From positions 279,702-343,701 of the forward strand of contig NZ_VMDU01000003.1 in NCBI RefSeq assembly GCF_008271465.1: 64,000 nucleotides of DNA, in the 5' to 3' direction. Shown in pieces: positions 51,685 to 62,773 of the stretch. Below the pieces are notes generated by a model. The model was not told the origin of the DNA, did no database searches, and was given only the letters and a program-made list of their open reading frames with translations. This DNA comes from Tabrizicola flagellatus. Its GTDB lineage: Bacteria > Pseudomonadota > Alphaproteobacteria > Rhodobacterales > Rhodobacteraceae. The translations under genes were made by a program, and so were the position numbers. The first letter of the stretch is position 1. Every line of letters starts with the position of its first letter.

Positions 51685-52115
51685 TCCCGTTCGGCCTTCT
51701 GCCGAGCGAGCGAGGATTCGACATCCGTCAGCCCCAGAAGGTTGGCCACCAGCCGCATCAGCCGGTCCTCTTGCGCCTCGCGCAGGCCATCCGCCAGCGC
51801 CACCGACCAGAGCGCGGTCATCAGGTCCGCCCGGTCCTCCAGCGGCACCGCCTCCTTCAGCGCGCGGGTGAAGCGGACGGTATCGGGCGCCTCGGCCTCC
51901 AGCGCCTCGGCCTCGGTCCGCAGCCGCGCGGTGGCGAAGGGGTCAAGCCCGTAGCGGCGCGCCAGCACGCGGTCGATCCGCTCGACCTCCTCGGCGGCGT
52001 AAAGCCCGTCGGTGCGGGCAACGCGGACCAGAAGCGCGGCCAGCGCCAGCTGGGCGTCGGGTTCCGGCAGGCGGGCGGGTTCGGGGGCCAGAAGGCGGCG
52101 GAGAAGCTCGATCAT
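51681..52115 (-). CDS. TerB-family protein
   Basis: A 144-residue all-helical protein matching the TerB/tellurite-resistance-like fold: LALAALLVRVARTDGLYAAEEVERIDRVL and LMTALWSVALADGLREAQEDRLMRLVANLLGL hold the two repeated acidic-D(G) helix pairs typical of the family. TerB-like proteins bind metal and act near membranes; tellurite resistance itself is not implied by one gene. It is followed, with a 4-bp overlap, by the PhnD-like orphan. Confidence 0.85.
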   Translation of the reverse strand: MIELLRRLLAPEPARLPEPDAQLALAALLVRVARTDGLYAAEEVERIDRVLARRYGLDPFATARLRTEAEALEAEAPDTVRFTRALKEAVPLEDRADLMTALWSVALADGLREAQEDRLMRLVANLLGLTDVESSLARQKAERE

Positions 52116-52124
52116 GCGCCGAAC

Positions 52125-52922
52125 CTAGGGCTTTGCGGCGGGCTTGGAAAGCCGGGCAAACCGGGACGTGATCGCGGCCAGTTCCCCGGCCAGCCCGTAG
52201 GGCGGGTTGACGATGAAGAGGCCCGAGCCTTCCATCCGGTGCCCCTCGCGCGCAGGCGGGAAGCGGACCTCGTGGCGCAGGCCCTCGAGGAAGGCGGCTT
52301 CCAGCGCCTTCAGCATCGGGCCATGCGCGCCGCCCTTCAGGATCGGATACCACAGGATGAGGCAGCCCACGTTCCACTTGCGATGGATGTTCGCCATGTG
52401 GCGCGGGATCGCCTCGTAATCCGCCTTAACCTCGTAAGACGGGTCGATCAGCATCAGCCCCCGGCGCGGGGTGGGGGGCGTCAGCGCGAGCGCCAGCTCG
52501 AACCCGTCGCGCTTGTGGACATGCGCGCCCCAGGCTTTTGCGGCCTCGGAAAGGGCGGCATGTTCCTGCGGATGCAGTTCGGCCAGGTGCAGGCTGTCGC
52601 CTTCGCGCAGGCCCAGCGCCGCGATCAGGGGAGAGCCGGGATAGGCCCGAGCGCCATATTGCGCCCGCGCCTCCTCAAGCCGCTGCCGGTAGGGGTGATC
52701 GAGCGGAAACAGCCCCTCGGCCAGCGCGATCCCCGCCGCCGCCTCGCCGGTCCGCACCGCCTCGGCGGCGTCCAGGTCATAGACCCCGCGTCCGGCATGG
52801 GTCTCGATATAGGTCAGCGGCTTGTCCTTGCGCGTCAGGTAGTCCAGCACCCAGGCCAGCGTGGCGTGCTTGTGGACATCCGCGAGGTTCCCTGCGTGGT
52901 AGAGGTGCTGATAGGAAAGCAT
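52125..52922 (-). CDS. rlmJ: 23S rRNA (adenine-2030-N6)-methyltransferase
   Basis: A 265-residue enzyme that methylates A2030 of 23S rRNA. The N-terminus MLSYQHLYHAGNLADVHKH is family-typical, the SAM-binding region is YIETHAGRGVYDL, and the catalytic N6-adenine motif is DPSYE (usual form DPPY). The end contains LFIVNPPYGLAGEL. A nonessential housekeeping modification enzyme. Upstream promoter lies in the 103-bp gap before the divergent terC-like gene. Confidence 0.93.
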   Translation of the reverse strand: MLSYQHLYHAGNLADVHKHATLAWVLDYLTRKDKPLTYIETHAGRGVYDLDAAEAVRTGEAAAGIALAEGLFPLDHPYRQRLEEARAQYGARAYPGSPLIAALGLREGDSLHLAELHPQEHAALSEAAKAWGAHVHKRDGFELALALTPPTPRRGLMLIDPSYEVKADYEAIPRHMANIHRKWNVGCLILWYPILKGGAHGPMLKALEAAFLEGLRHEVRFPPAREGHRMEGSGLFIVNPPYGLAGELAAITSRFARLSKPAAKP

Positions 52923-53025
52923 CCCCTTGCCCTAGCCGGCTTTCGGTCGCTTGGGAAGCGCCGGCCAGCTTGCGGGGCGTTCCGGAACGGCGTAGGACTA
53001 GCGCGCCGAGGATGCGGGAGCCGCC

Positions 53026-53685
53026 ATGGAAATCTTCACCTATCAGGGCCTGGTCGCGTTGATGCAGGTCATCGGGATCGATCTGGTGCTGGCGGGCGAC
53101 AATGCCATCGTGATCGGTCTGGCCGCTGCCGGATTGCCGAAGGACCAGCGCAGGAAGGCGATTCTCGTCGGCATCCTTGCCGCCACGGTCATGCGCATCG
53201 GCTTTGCGCTGATTACCACGCAGCTTCTGGAGATCATCGGCCTTCTCCTGGTCGGCGGACTGCTTCTGCTCTGGGTCTGCTGGAAGATGTGGCGCGAGTT
53301 GCAGACCAGCCATGCCGAGGAACACGCCGCCGTCGAGGCGCTGGCCGAGGCCGACCTGAACGCCGACGGCACGGTTGCGGGGGACGCTCCGCGCAAGACG
53401 CTGGCCCAGGCCGTGACCCAGATCGTCATCGCCGACGTGTCGATGAGCCTCGACAACGTTCTGGCCGTGGCCGGGGCCGCGCACGGGCATCCGACTGTGC
53501 TGGTGGTCGGTCTGATCCTGTCGATCGCGCTGATGGGGCTTGCGGCCAGCTATATCGCCAATCTCCTGAACCGTTTCCGCTGGATCGCCTACATCGGGTT
53601 GCTCATCATCCTCTACGTCGCGCTGAAGATGATGTGGGAAGGCTGGCACCAGGTCGAGCCGGTCGTGCTGGGCATGCTGCATTAG
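53026..53685 (+). CDS. TerC-family membrane protein (YjbE-type)
   Basis: A 219-residue integral membrane protein with about seven helices. The two conserved acidic transport motifs are GIDLVLAGDNAIVIGLAA and ADVSMSLDNVLAVAGAA, as in TerC/Alx/YjbE exporters linked to manganese or other metal efflux. A cytosolic loop (EEHAAVEALAEADLNADG) divides the halves. No yybP-ykoY riboswitch-like leader is recognisable in the 103-bp upstream region. Confidence 0.9.
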   Translation: MEIFTYQGLVALMQVIGIDLVLAGDNAIVIGLAAAGLPKDQRRKAILVGILAATVMRIGFALITTQLLEIIGLLLVGGLLLLWVCWKMWRELQTSHAEEHAAVEALAEADLNADGTVAGDAPRKTLAQAVTQIVIADVSMSLDNVLAVAGAAHGHPTVLVVGLILSIALMGLAASYIANLLNRFRWIAYIGLLIILYVALKMMWEGWHQVEPVVLGMLH

Positions 53686-53694
53686 GCGCCCCGG

Positions 53695-54543
53695 TCAGGC
53701 GTCATCCTCGTCTGCGGGCAAGTCGGATTGCCGGCCCGAGAGCACGTCGTCGAGTTCGTGCTGCCGCCTCTCTTCCTTCCGGGCGATGGCCTTCAGGATG
53801 TCCCGGCGGTCGGGGCAGAAATGCAGCACGTCTGCCCGCCGCTGCCGCAGCGTGGCCAGGTCCTGCCGCAACTGCCGGACCCGGTCGTCCCTGGACTGGA
53901 ACGACAGGCCGATGCTGCGGCGATACCGCAGGAGGCGATCTTCCAGCCAGGTCACCCGGCCCAGAAGCCGGGCGCGGAACATCAGGATGCGATCTTCGAA
54001 GAGCTCGGTTTCGGTGATCGGCCCAAAACGGTCGAAGAGGTCGCGGTGCCAGGCGCTGCTGGCGCCGAGGGCATGCGAGATGGCCTTGGCCAGGTCAGGC
54101 AGGGATTTCTGCTGCAAGGCCTCGGGCCGCGTCCGCTGGCGCTGCCTGTCCTGCGCCACACCCGCGGCGTCCATGTCCGTCACGTTGGAATAGACATAGC
54201 GCGGATCGTCCCGCGCGATGGCCTCGGCGATCACGCGGGCGCGCCGGGGTTCCGAGATGTCGTCGCCCGCATTGTAGATCAGCCAGTCCGAGGTCGCGAG
54301 GTCGAAGAGCCGGTTGACATGGCCGATCAGGCCGAGGTTCTGCGGGTTGCGGTTCAGGACGATCCGGTGCGGCCCGGTGTAGGCCGCGGCCATGTCCGAC
54401 ATGATGCGGAAGGTGTCGTCGGGCGAGCAGTCATCCGTAAGCACGATTTCCAGATCGGGATGGTCCTGCGCGAAGGCGGCGGCCACGGTCTCGGCGATGA
54501 AGGCTTCCTGCCGGTAGGCCATGACGACAAGGGACAGACGCAT
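53695..54543 (-). CDS. Glycosyltransferase family 2
   Basis: A 282-residue GT-A fold enzyme: MRLSLVVMAYRQEAFIAETVAAAF, the nucleotide-binding LEIVLTDDCSPDDTF and the DXD-like YNAGDDISEPRRARVI. It likely adds a sugar to a surface glycan or small acceptor. The C-terminal ~80 residues are charged and helical (RQLRQDLATLRQRRADVL), possibly for membrane or partner binding. No other polysaccharide genes are nearby. Acceptor unknown. Confidence 0.88.
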   Translation of the reverse strand: MRLSLVVMAYRQEAFIAETVAAAFAQDHPDLEIVLTDDCSPDDTFRIMSDMAAAYTGPHRIVLNRNPQNLGLIGHVNRLFDLATSDWLIYNAGDDISEPRRARVIAEAIARDDPRYVYSNVTDMDAAGVAQDRQRQRTRPEALQQKSLPDLAKAISHALGASSAWHRDLFDRFGPITETELFEDRILMFRARLLGRVTWLEDRLLRYRRSIGLSFQSRDDRVRQLRQDLATLRQRRADVLHFCPDRRDILKAIARKEERRQHELDDVLSGRQSDLPADEDDA

Positions 54544-54691
54544 GCGGGGCTCCTCGGGGCGCGGCGACTATGCGGCGCAGGAGGGCGCGGCGCAACTCGC
54601 TCTTGCCTGCGCGCCCGGTGGTGCGGCAATCCGGGCTTGGACGGCGATCCTGTGCGGGTAAGGTGGTGTCAGACCGCCAAGGAACCGACCG

Positions 54692-55162
54692 ATGCCAGAC
54701 CGCGCTCTCTTGCCCTTGACCCTTGCCGTGGCGCTTGCCCTGCACCCCCTGGCGGTGCGCGCCTGCGACCAGCCGCTGGCCCCGCACTTCGATGCCGATC
54801 CGCAAGGCGGAACCTCCATCTCGGTGGGTCGCATTGCGGACCGCGAATGGCGGTTGCGCAGCATCGACGGCGACCCGATCCCGGATACGGCCGATGTCTG
54901 GCTGATGGTGACGCCGGACGGCAAGATCTCGGGCCGGGCGGGTTGCAACCGCTATGTCGGACAGGCAGAGCTGGATGCCGGGTTCATCGGCTTCGGCCGG
55001 CTCGTGGTCACCTACATGGCCTGCGATGTGCGGACCATGGAACTCGAATCCGCCTATCTTGCGACCCTGGCCGAGATCGGAGGCTTCGTGGTCGGCCCGG
55101 ACGGCGCGCTGTGGCTGACCCGCCCGGACGGCACGGCCGGGCTGTGCTTTGGCCCGGCCTGA
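54692..55162 (+). CDS. META-domain secreted protein
   Basis: A 156-residue protein with a signal peptide (PLTLAVALALHPLAVRA, cut before CDQP). A META/HslJ-like domain follows: REWRLRSIDGDPI, LMVTPDGKISGRAGCNRYVGQ and a Cys-paired return (MACDVRTMELESAYLATLAEIGGF). HslJ-type proteins are envelope stress-related; function here is unproven. It stands alone, convergent with pyrG. Confidence 0.85.
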   Translation: MPDRALLPLTLAVALALHPLAVRACDQPLAPHFDADPQGGTSISVGRIADREWRLRSIDGDPIPDTADVWLMVTPDGKISGRAGCNRYVGQAELDAGFIGFGRLVVTYMACDVRTMELESAYLATLAEIGGFVVGPDGALWLTRPDGTAGLCFGPA

Positions 55163-55188
55163 GGGCAGTCCGACAGGGCAGGGGCGGA

Positions 55189-56832
<1,644 letters not shown>

Positions 56833-56837
56833 GGCGG

Positions 56838-56891
56838 ACTCCCGTGTTTGTCGGCGATTCGGCAGGGGTGGAATCGCGGCACCACGGGAGT
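56838..56891 (-). promoter_or_regulatory. Structured pyrG leader sequestering the ribosome binding site
   Basis: In the minus-strand RNA an outer stem ACTCCCGTG/CACGGGAGT encloses an inner stem GCGATTC/GAATCGC. The 3' outer arm includes GGGAG, the pyrG ribosome binding site before a TTG start. Pairing would block ribosome access, so opening of the stem could regulate PyrG synthesis. Confidence 0.55.
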
Positions 56892-56980
56892 TGACCTATA
56901 GCCGCTCCCGCAGAGGTTAGCAACGCCTTGCCCGCTAGATCATGCGGGCAGGGCCAGAAGGAACTGCAAGCGATTGTGGG

Positions 56981-57394
56981 TCAGTTGCCCGTGGCCGGGG
57001 CGGCGGGTTCATCAGCGCGCTGCGGCGTGACCGGCGCGTCGCCGGAGCCGGTCGTCATCCCGGGCAGCGTCAGATCGGTGCCGGCGAGGCCACCGCCGGT
57101 TGCCGGAGCCGAGGTCGCGGGCGCGTCCGCAGGTGCGGTCGTCGCCGCGCTGTCCACGACCGAACCGCCCTCGCCGCCGCGGGTGGCCAGGATGGTCAGG
57201 GTGATCGAGGTGACGATGAAGGCCGCCGCGAAGATCCAGGTCAGCTTGGTCAGCGCCGTCGCCGCGCCCCGGGCCGACATCGTGCCGCCGCCCCCGCCCA
57301 TGCCAAGCCCGCCGCCCTCGGAGCGCTGCAGCAGCACCACGCCGATGAGAAGGAGCGCGAGGATCAGGTGGATGGTGAGGATGACGTTTTCCAT
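56981..57394 (-). CDS. secG: Preprotein translocase subunit SecG
   Basis: A 137-residue protein. Two membrane helices (VILTIHLILALLLIGVVLLQ and LTWIFAAAFIVTSITLTILA) surround the conserved RSEGGGLGMGGGGG loop. A long Ala/Pro/Thr-rich C-terminal tail (about 60 residues) is typical of alphaproteobacterial SecG. It assists SecYE in protein export. Confidence 0.94.
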   Translation of the reverse strand: MENVILTIHLILALLLIGVVLLQRSEGGGLGMGGGGGTMSARGAATALTKLTWIFAAAFIVTSITLTILATRGGEGGSVVDSAATTAPADAPATSAPATGGGLAGTDLTLPGMTTGSGDAPVTPQRADEPAAPATGN

Positions 57395-57598
57395 GCGGGT
57401 CCCGAAAGCTGACGCGCCTATCTAGGCGGAAGGGGACCGGGGCGCAAGGGTCGGCTTCCGGACGGAGGAGCCGTCCTTGCGGCATCGAGCCGCGCGGACG
57501 GCGCTGCCGCGCGCGCCTGGCCGGGCTTGCAAGGCTGGCCGGCGCGGGTGCCTCCGGCGGGAGTATTTCGGAAAGGGCAAGGGTCTGGAGCGCAGAGC

Positions 57599-57994
57599 TC
57601 AGCCGTCGACCTCGTCCGTGGTCTGCTGGCCGGACAGGCGCTGGCGCAGGATCGACCAGCTCATGCCCACGCCGAGGATCAGCGACAGGACCAGGATGCC
57701 GAGCCAGGTGTTCAGCGCCGAGTTGTCGAGGCCGAGGAGTCCCCAGTCGGTCAGCACCCAGAGGCCGGCGGCGAAGATCGCGGCGATGACGGCGGCGCCG
57801 AGGAGGCCGATCGAGCGCATGGTGGCGACGAGATAGATCGTCGCCGCGACGCCAAGGACGAGGCCCGTGAAGACGATCAGCGGGGTCTGTTCGCCCCAGG
57901 CCGTCCGCGCCCAGGCGACATAGTTCCAGGACGTCGGGTTGAAGATCGCGGCGAGGAGGAGGAAGGCGCCGAACCAGCGGAGGAGAAAGCCCAT
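57599..57994 (-). CDS. Four-helix membrane protein, DUF6524-like
   Basis: A 131-residue protein with four hydrophobic segments: [61 protein letters not shown] and [29 protein letters not shown] after the first helix and the DWGLLGLDN loop are the best marks. I believe it is the uncharacterised DUF6524 family. The 204-bp gap toward secG holds only GC-rich sequence and a GGAGTATTTCGG repeat fragment. Confidence 0.7.
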   Translation of the reverse strand: MGFLLRWFGAFLLLAAIFNPTSWNYVAWARTAWGEQTPLIVFTGLVLGVAATIYLVATMRSIGLLGAAVIAAIFAAGLWVLTDWGLLGLDNSALNTWLGILVLSLILGVGMSWSILRQRLSGQQTTDEVDG

Positions 57995-58131
57995 TGTCCA
58001 GTCCCGGAGGGTTGCAGTTCCGGCATGCTACCCCGGCGCACGGCGCAGGCAAGTGGTCGAATTGCAGGGTTTCCCCCCCGCCTGCCTGTCGCTATACCCC
58101 GCTTGGTTTCGGGACTGACTCGGGGAATGAC

Positions 58132-59424
58132 ATGGCCAACGTCGTCGTGGTGGGTGCCCAGTGGGGCGATGAGGGCAAGGGCAAGCTGGTGGACTGGCTG
58201 TCCGAGCGCGCCGACGTGATCGCGCGGTTCCAGGGCGGGCACAACGCAGGGCACACCCTGGTGATCGGCGAGACGGTTTACAAGCTGTCGCTCCTGCCCT
58301 CGGGGATCGTGCGGCCGGGCAAGCTTTCCGTGATCGGCAACGGGGTTGTGGTGGACCCCTGGCACCTGGTGACCGAGATCGAGAAGCTGCGCGGGCAGGG
58401 GGTCGAGATCGGCCCCGAGAACCTGATGCTGGCCGAGAACGCCAGCCTGATCCTGCCGATCCATGGCGAACTGGACCGCGGGCGCGAGGCGCAGACCTCG
58501 GTGGCCAGGATCGGCACCACGGGGCGCGGCATCGGTCCGGCCTACGAGGACAAGGTCGGCCGCCGGGCGATCCGGGTCGCCGACCTGTTCGATGCGGCGA
58601 CGCTGGAGACCCGGATCGGTCGCCTCCTGACCCATCACAACGCGCTGCGGGCAGGCCTCGGGCTGGATCCGGTGGACGCGCAGGCGCTGAAGGCGCAACT
58701 GCTGGAGATCGCGCCGAAGCTGAAGCCCTATGCCGGCCCCGTCTGGAAGGTCCTGAACGAGGCGCGGCGGGCAGGCAAGCGGATCCTCTTCGAGGGCGCG
58801 CAGGGCTCGCTTCTGGACATCGACTACGGGACCTATCCCTATGTCACCTCTTCGAACACGATCGCCGGGCAGGCGGCGACCGGCACCGGCCTGGGGCCGA
58901 CGGCCATCGACTTCGTGCTGGGGATCGTCAAGGCCTATACCACCCGCGTTGGCGAGGGGCCGTTCCCGGCCGAGTTGCACGACGAGGACGGGCAGCGCCT
59001 GGGCGAGCGGGGGCACGAGTTCGGCACGGTGACGGGGCGCAAGCGGCGCTGCGGCTGGTTCGATGCGGTGTTGGTGCGGCAGACCTGCGCGACCTCCGGG
59101 GTCTCGGGAATCGCGCTCACCAAGCTCGACGTGCTGGACGGGTTCCGCACGCTGAAGATCTGCGTCGGCTACGACCTGGACGGCAAACGGATGGACTATC
59201 TGCCGATCGCGGCGGACGAACAGGCCCGCTGCAAGCCGATCTACGAAGAGATGGAAGGCTGGTCGGAAACGACCGCCGGCGCGCGGTCCTGGGCCGATCT
59301 GCCGGGCGCTGCCATCAAGTATGTCCGGCGGATCGAGGAGCTGATCCAGTGCCCGGTCGCCCTGCTGTCCACCTCGCCCGAGAGGGACGATACGATCCTC
59401 GTGACCGACCCCTTTGCCGATTGA
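58132..59424 (+). CDS. purA: Adenylosuccinate synthetase
   Basis: A 430-residue enzyme of normal length that joins IMP and aspartate with GTP hydrolysis, first step to AMP. The P-loop is [19 protein letters not shown] (residues about 4-22), with [47 protein letters not shown] and the C-terminal [15 protein letters not shown]. Divergent from the DUF6524-like gene. Confidence 0.98.
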   Translation: MANVVVVGAQWGDEGKGKLVDWLSERADVIARFQGGHNAGHTLVIGETVYKLSLLPSGIVRPGKLSVIGNGVVVDPWHLVTEIEKLRGQGVEIGPENLMLAENASLILPIHGELDRGREAQTSVARIGTTGRGIGPAYEDKVGRRAIRVADLFDAATLETRIGRLLTHHNALRAGLGLDPVDAQALKAQLLEIAPKLKPYAGPVWKVLNEARRAGKRILFEGAQGSLLDIDYGTYPYVTSSNTIAGQAATGTGLGPTAIDFVLGIVKAYTTRVGEGPFPAELHDEDGQRLGERGHEFGTVTGRKRRCGWFDAVLVRQTCATSGVSGIALTKLDVLDGFRTLKICVGYDLDGKRMDYLPIAADEQARCKPIYEEMEGWSETTAGARSWADLPGAAIKYVRRIEELIQCPVALLSTSPERDDTILVTDPFAD

Positions 59425-59482
59425 CGCGGGCGCCTATCTTGATGCTGTGCCCGCTGATGGCAGGCTGGAGGGGAGGTCCGAC

Positions 59483-59743
59483 ATGTCCTTGAGCTACAGG
59501 GCCCGCCGGCGCTGGGCGCTCGTGATCCTTCTGATCGGCTTGCCCGTCTATGTCGTGGCGGCCGTGACGCTGGTGGGGCTGATCGAACGGCCCACGGTGC
59601 TGGTCGAATTGGCGATCTACGTCGGTCTCGGCTTTGCCTGGGCCTTGCCCTTCCGTTTCATCTTCCGCGGCATAGGCCAGGCCGACCCGGATGCGGCCGG
59701 CCCCGTCACGGAAAAGACGGACGGGCCGAGCCCATCCGTCTGA
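59483..59743 (+). CDS. DUF2842 small membrane protein
   Basis: An 86-residue protein (ATG 59483 behind GGGGAGG) with two membrane helices: WALVILLIGLPVYVVAAVTLVG and VLVELAIYVGLGFAWALPF, followed by RFIFRGIGQADPD. This is the alphaproteobacterial DUF2842 family, function unknown. It lies 58 bp after purA, probably in the same transcript. Confidence 0.82.
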   Translation: MSLSYRARRRWALVILLIGLPVYVVAAVTLVGLIERPTVLVELAIYVGLGFAWALPFRFIFRGIGQADPDAAGPVTEKTDGPSPSV

Positions 59744-59769
59744 TCCAGTTCAATTGGCGGAAGAAACCG

Positions 59770-61968
59770 TCAGCCAAGGCGTCGAGCCTCGGCCAGGTAG
59801 GGCGAGGTTTCCGCGAGGCTGTAATGCCCGCGCGTCACCTTCTCGATCCGCCCGGTGCGCAAGAGCGTGCCGAAGCTGCGCAGGCCGTCCTCGCGGCTGA
59901 CCGGCTTGCCGCCCGCGCTGGCGACCATCCGCCGCATCAGTTGCGGGCGGGTGAACTGCGCGCGCTTCTCGACGCAGGTGGCATAGGCGGCAGCGGCTTC
60001 AAGCAGTTCGGCCATCGACCGTGCGCCCACCGTCTCGGCAAAGGCGGCAAGGCCGGCCTCGTCGATCTCTGCATTGTCCTCGGCCAGATCCTCATCCTCG
60101 GCGGCTTCGGCCGCGGTGCCGTAGGACGGCTTTTCCAGCACGATGCTGCGGGCGGGGGCGGCGGAGGCGGCAACCGCGGCACCGGCGCCGATGGCGCCCG
60201 AGAGCCGGCCGGTGCGCAGGGCCACCATCGGCTGGCCGGCGGGATTGGCCGGTGCGATCCCCGGGGCTGCCGGCGCCAGCGACGGGGCGGGAGCGGCCGG
60301 GGCAGGGGCAACGGCCGGTGTCACCCGGTCGATGCGCTGTTCGGAAACCAGGACCAGCGGCGGAGGGCTGATCATGCCGGGACGGATGGTGCCGGGACGC
60401 GGTTCCTGCGGCCGGATGTTGACGGACTTGCGGCGGGTCGGCTTGACCTCGGGCGGAGCAGGGGGCGCTTCGGCCTCGTCGGGCTGGATCGCTTCGGCCA
60501 GATCGTCGCGGTACGGGTCGAGGTTCGTGTCGCCGCGCGGCGCCTCGTAGTCCAGATCGGCGCGGTCGGCCTCGGTCGAGGCGACGGCGGCCTTCAGACG
60601 CGACAGTGCCTCTTGCCGGCGCTTGTTCGTCTCTTCGGCCATGACCTCTTCGGCCTGTTGCATCAGGCGGGCGATCTGGTCGGACTCGCTTTCCTGCGCC
60701 TGGGACCGCATTGCAGAGGGGTCGGCTGCCGAGCCTTCTTCATCCGGGTGCAGCCGCACGACGCGCGAATTCAGCCTGCGCGACCGCCTGGCGGCCTTGG
60801 CATCCGGTTGGGCCTCGCTGGCCGCGACCTCGGCGACCGGTTCCGCCGGCGCCTCGGTCGGGGCGCCCGGGCTCGCGTCGGGACGACCCAGGTCCACGAC
60901 CTCGGCCGGGGTCGGATCGGCGGCATCGTGATGGGCGAAGGCGAAATCCGCATCCGGCTGCACGTCGTAGAGGGCCGGCGCATCCTCGGGCAGAGGATCC
61001 TCGGTCGTCAGCGCGATGGCGTTGGCCGGTCCGATGTCCGCGTCCGGATCAAGGTCCTCGGGCAGGAGATCGTCAGCCAGCGCGGTAAAGGTGGTCGCCT
61101 CGGGCGCGATTTCGGCCGGTGTGTCGCCGTCGAGCGCGGCAAGATCCGCGATGTCGGCAGGATCGACAGCAGCCTCGCCCTGCGGGTCCGCATAAAGCTC
61201 GGTATCACTGAACGGGTCGTAGGCATCGGCGAAGGATTGGATCGGCCGGGCAGCTTCCGTCCCGTCCGCGACCATCGCCCCGAGCCGGCTGGCGACATCG
61301 GGAATATCGGGAATCTCGTCTGCCGCAACCTCGGCAAGATGCGTTTCAAAGGGGTCGAGAGCCTGAACGGTCGGCTCGAGATCTGTTTCCGACGCTTCGA
61401 ACCATGTATGGGTCTCTTCTGGAACGGCAGGCGAAGCCAGCACCTGATTGTCCGCCGCGGCGCTGTCTCCGGCAATGGCATCCGAGGGGGCGTTGGTCAG
61501 TTCGGCTGCGGCCGAAGGCACCGACCGGCGGATCCGTGCCAGCTTGGCCGCCACTCCCTCGGGAATGTCATCCTTGAGCGAGGGTTCGGCCGCGGCGGCA
61601 GCGTCCTCGACCGGCGCGCCGCCATCCTGCGTCAGCCGGCTGCGACGGCGTTCGGGGGCGACATTGAACTGGATGCGCGGCGAAGCGGCAGGTTCGGCGG
61701 GCGATGCATCGACCAGCGCCTCGGCCTTCGGACCGGTGTCGCGCGCGGTGGCGGCGCCGGCAAGGCGCGCAACCTCGCGCTCGGCCAGACGGTGCAGCAT
61801 GGCGGCATCCGGCGGCGGCGGCTCGGCGCCGAAGTGGCGATCCTGCGCGGCCAGGTCCCGGAAATATTCGGCGATCGCCTTCATGGTATCGAAGGGATTC
61901 TCGAACCCTTCCAGCGTGCAGCTGAAAGTCCCGTAGGACACGGTCAGAATCTTGCTTTCACTGGTCAT
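59770..61968 (-). CDS. Long acidic, largely disordered protein with conserved ends
   Basis: A 732-residue protein starting at ATG 61968. The first ~60 residues (SKILTVSYGTFSCTLEGFENPFDTMKAIAEYFRDL) and the last ~110 (LAAFAETVGARSMAELLEAAAAYATCVEKRAQFTRPQLMRRM, then FGTLLRTGRIEKVTRGHYSL) are well ordered and conserved in style with unnamed Rhodobacteraceae proteins. Between lie about 500 residues rich in Ala, Asp, Glu and Pro, with a basic coil (RSRRLNSRVVRLHP) and a likely coiled coil (MQQAEEVMAEETNKRRQEALSRL). There is no enzyme motif or signal peptide. A scaffold or cytoskeletal-type role is possible. Confidence 0.7.
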   Translation of the reverse strand: MTSESKILTVSYGTFSCTLEGFENPFDTMKAIAEYFRDLAAQDRHFGAEPPPPDAAMLHRLAEREVARLAGAATARDTGPKAEALVDASPAEPAASPRIQFNVAPERRRSRLTQDGGAPVEDAAAAAEPSLKDDIPEGVAAKLARIRRSVPSAAAELTNAPSDAIAGDSAAADNQVLASPAVPEETHTWFEASETDLEPTVQALDPFETHLAEVAADEIPDIPDVASRLGAMVADGTEAARPIQSFADAYDPFSDTELYADPQGEAAVDPADIADLAALDGDTPAEIAPEATTFTALADDLLPEDLDPDADIGPANAIALTTEDPLPEDAPALYDVQPDADFAFAHHDAADPTPAEVVDLGRPDASPGAPTEAPAEPVAEVAASEAQPDAKAARRSRRLNSRVVRLHPDEEGSAADPSAMRSQAQESESDQIARLMQQAEEVMAEETNKRRQEALSRLKAAVASTEADRADLDYEAPRGDTNLDPYRDDLAEAIQPDEAEAPPAPPEVKPTRRKSVNIRPQEPRPGTIRPGMISPPPLVLVSEQRIDRVTPAVAPAPAAPAPSLAPAAPGIAPANPAGQPMVALRTGRLSGAIGAGAAVAASAAPARSIVLEKPSYGTAAEAAEDEDLAEDNAEIDEAGLAAFAETVGARSMAELLEAAAAYATCVEKRAQFTRPQLMRRMVASAGGKPVSREDGLRSFGTLLRTGRIEKVTRGHYSLAETSPYLAEARRLG

Positions 61969-62104
61969 GACTGGACAGCCTTTCGCCTTGGTCGTCGCAC
62001 GATACATTTCTGCACCGTCCTATTGCATGGACAGACCGGGGTAATTTGATGGATTGATTGTGGCCGGAGCCCGGGAAATCTGCCTTAATTGGATACAGTC
62101 TTAC

Positions 62105-62773
62105 ATGAAATCGCCGATTGTCCAGTCAACCCATGGTGTGACGCTGGCCGGTGGAGGGCCAATTCCCGCGCGAGATCTTGCGCTTGCCCTGGCCCGGGCG
62201 CCGGTCGCGGTTGCGGCGGACGGCGGTGCCGACCGGCTGCTGCAACTCGGGGTCACGCCCGATGCGGTGATCGGGGACATGGACTCGATCTCCGGGGCGG
62301 CGCGACAGGTGATTCCCGCCGAGCGCCAGCATCTGGTGTCCGAACAGGTGACGACGGATTTCGACAAGGCACTGCGGCTGATCGAGGCGCCGCTCGTCCT
62401 GGCGCTGGGCTTTGCCGGGGCGCGGCTCGACCACGGCCTTGCGGCCTTTTCCACGCTGGTCGCGCGGGCGGACCGGCGGTGCATCCTGCTCGGGCCGAAG
62501 GATTTCGCCTTCGCCGCCCCGTCGCGCCTGACGCTTGACCTGCAACCGGGCGAGCCGTTTTCCCTGTTTCCGATGGCGCAGGTGACGGGTGTCAGCACGG
62601 GGCTGGAATGGCCGATCGCCGGCATCCGCTTCGCGCCTGCCGGAATGATCGGCACGTCGAACCGGGTGATTGCCCGGCGCGTCGAGCTGGAGTTCGACCA
62701 GCCGGGGATGCTGGTCATCCTGCCGCGGCGGCGGCTCGATGCGGCGATCAGGGCGCTGCGGTCAGCGCCGTAA
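62105..62773 (+). CDS. thiN: Thiamine pyrophosphokinase
   Basis: A 222-residue enzyme (ATG 62105 preferred; an upstream in-frame codon at 62054 adds sequence unlike the family). It shows the TPK motifs VAVAADGGADRLLQLGVTPDAVIGDMDSI, EQVTTDFDKALRLI, LALGFAGARLDHGLAAFSTL and GVSTGLEWPI. It transfers pyrophosphate from ATP to thiamine, giving thiamine diphosphate. Its last 26 bp overlap the convergent transporter gene. Confidence 0.9.
   Translation: MKSPIVQSTHGVTLAGGGPIPARDLALALARAPVAVAADGGADRLLQLGVTPDAVIGDMDSISGAARQVIPAERQHLVSEQVTTDFDKALRLIEAPLVLALGFAGARLDHGLAAFSTLVARADRRCILLGPKDFAFAAPSRLTLDLQPGEPFSLFPMAQVTGVSTGLEWPIAGIRFAPAGMIGTSNRVIARRVELEFDQPGMLVILPRRRLDAAIRALRSAP

Noticed and set aside
52923..53025. 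yybP-ykoY manganese riboswitch before the TerC-type gene
   Set aside because: The 103-bp leader has no recognisable conserved loops of that riboswitch.
51681..53685. A tellurite-resistance (ter) operon
   Set aside because: The TerB-like and TerC-like genes are divergent and separated by rlmJ, with no TerD/TerZ stress genes.
62008..62104. TPP riboswitch before the thiamine pyrophosphokinase gene
   Set aside because: No CTGAGA-type THI-box core is present and the leader is under 100 bp.
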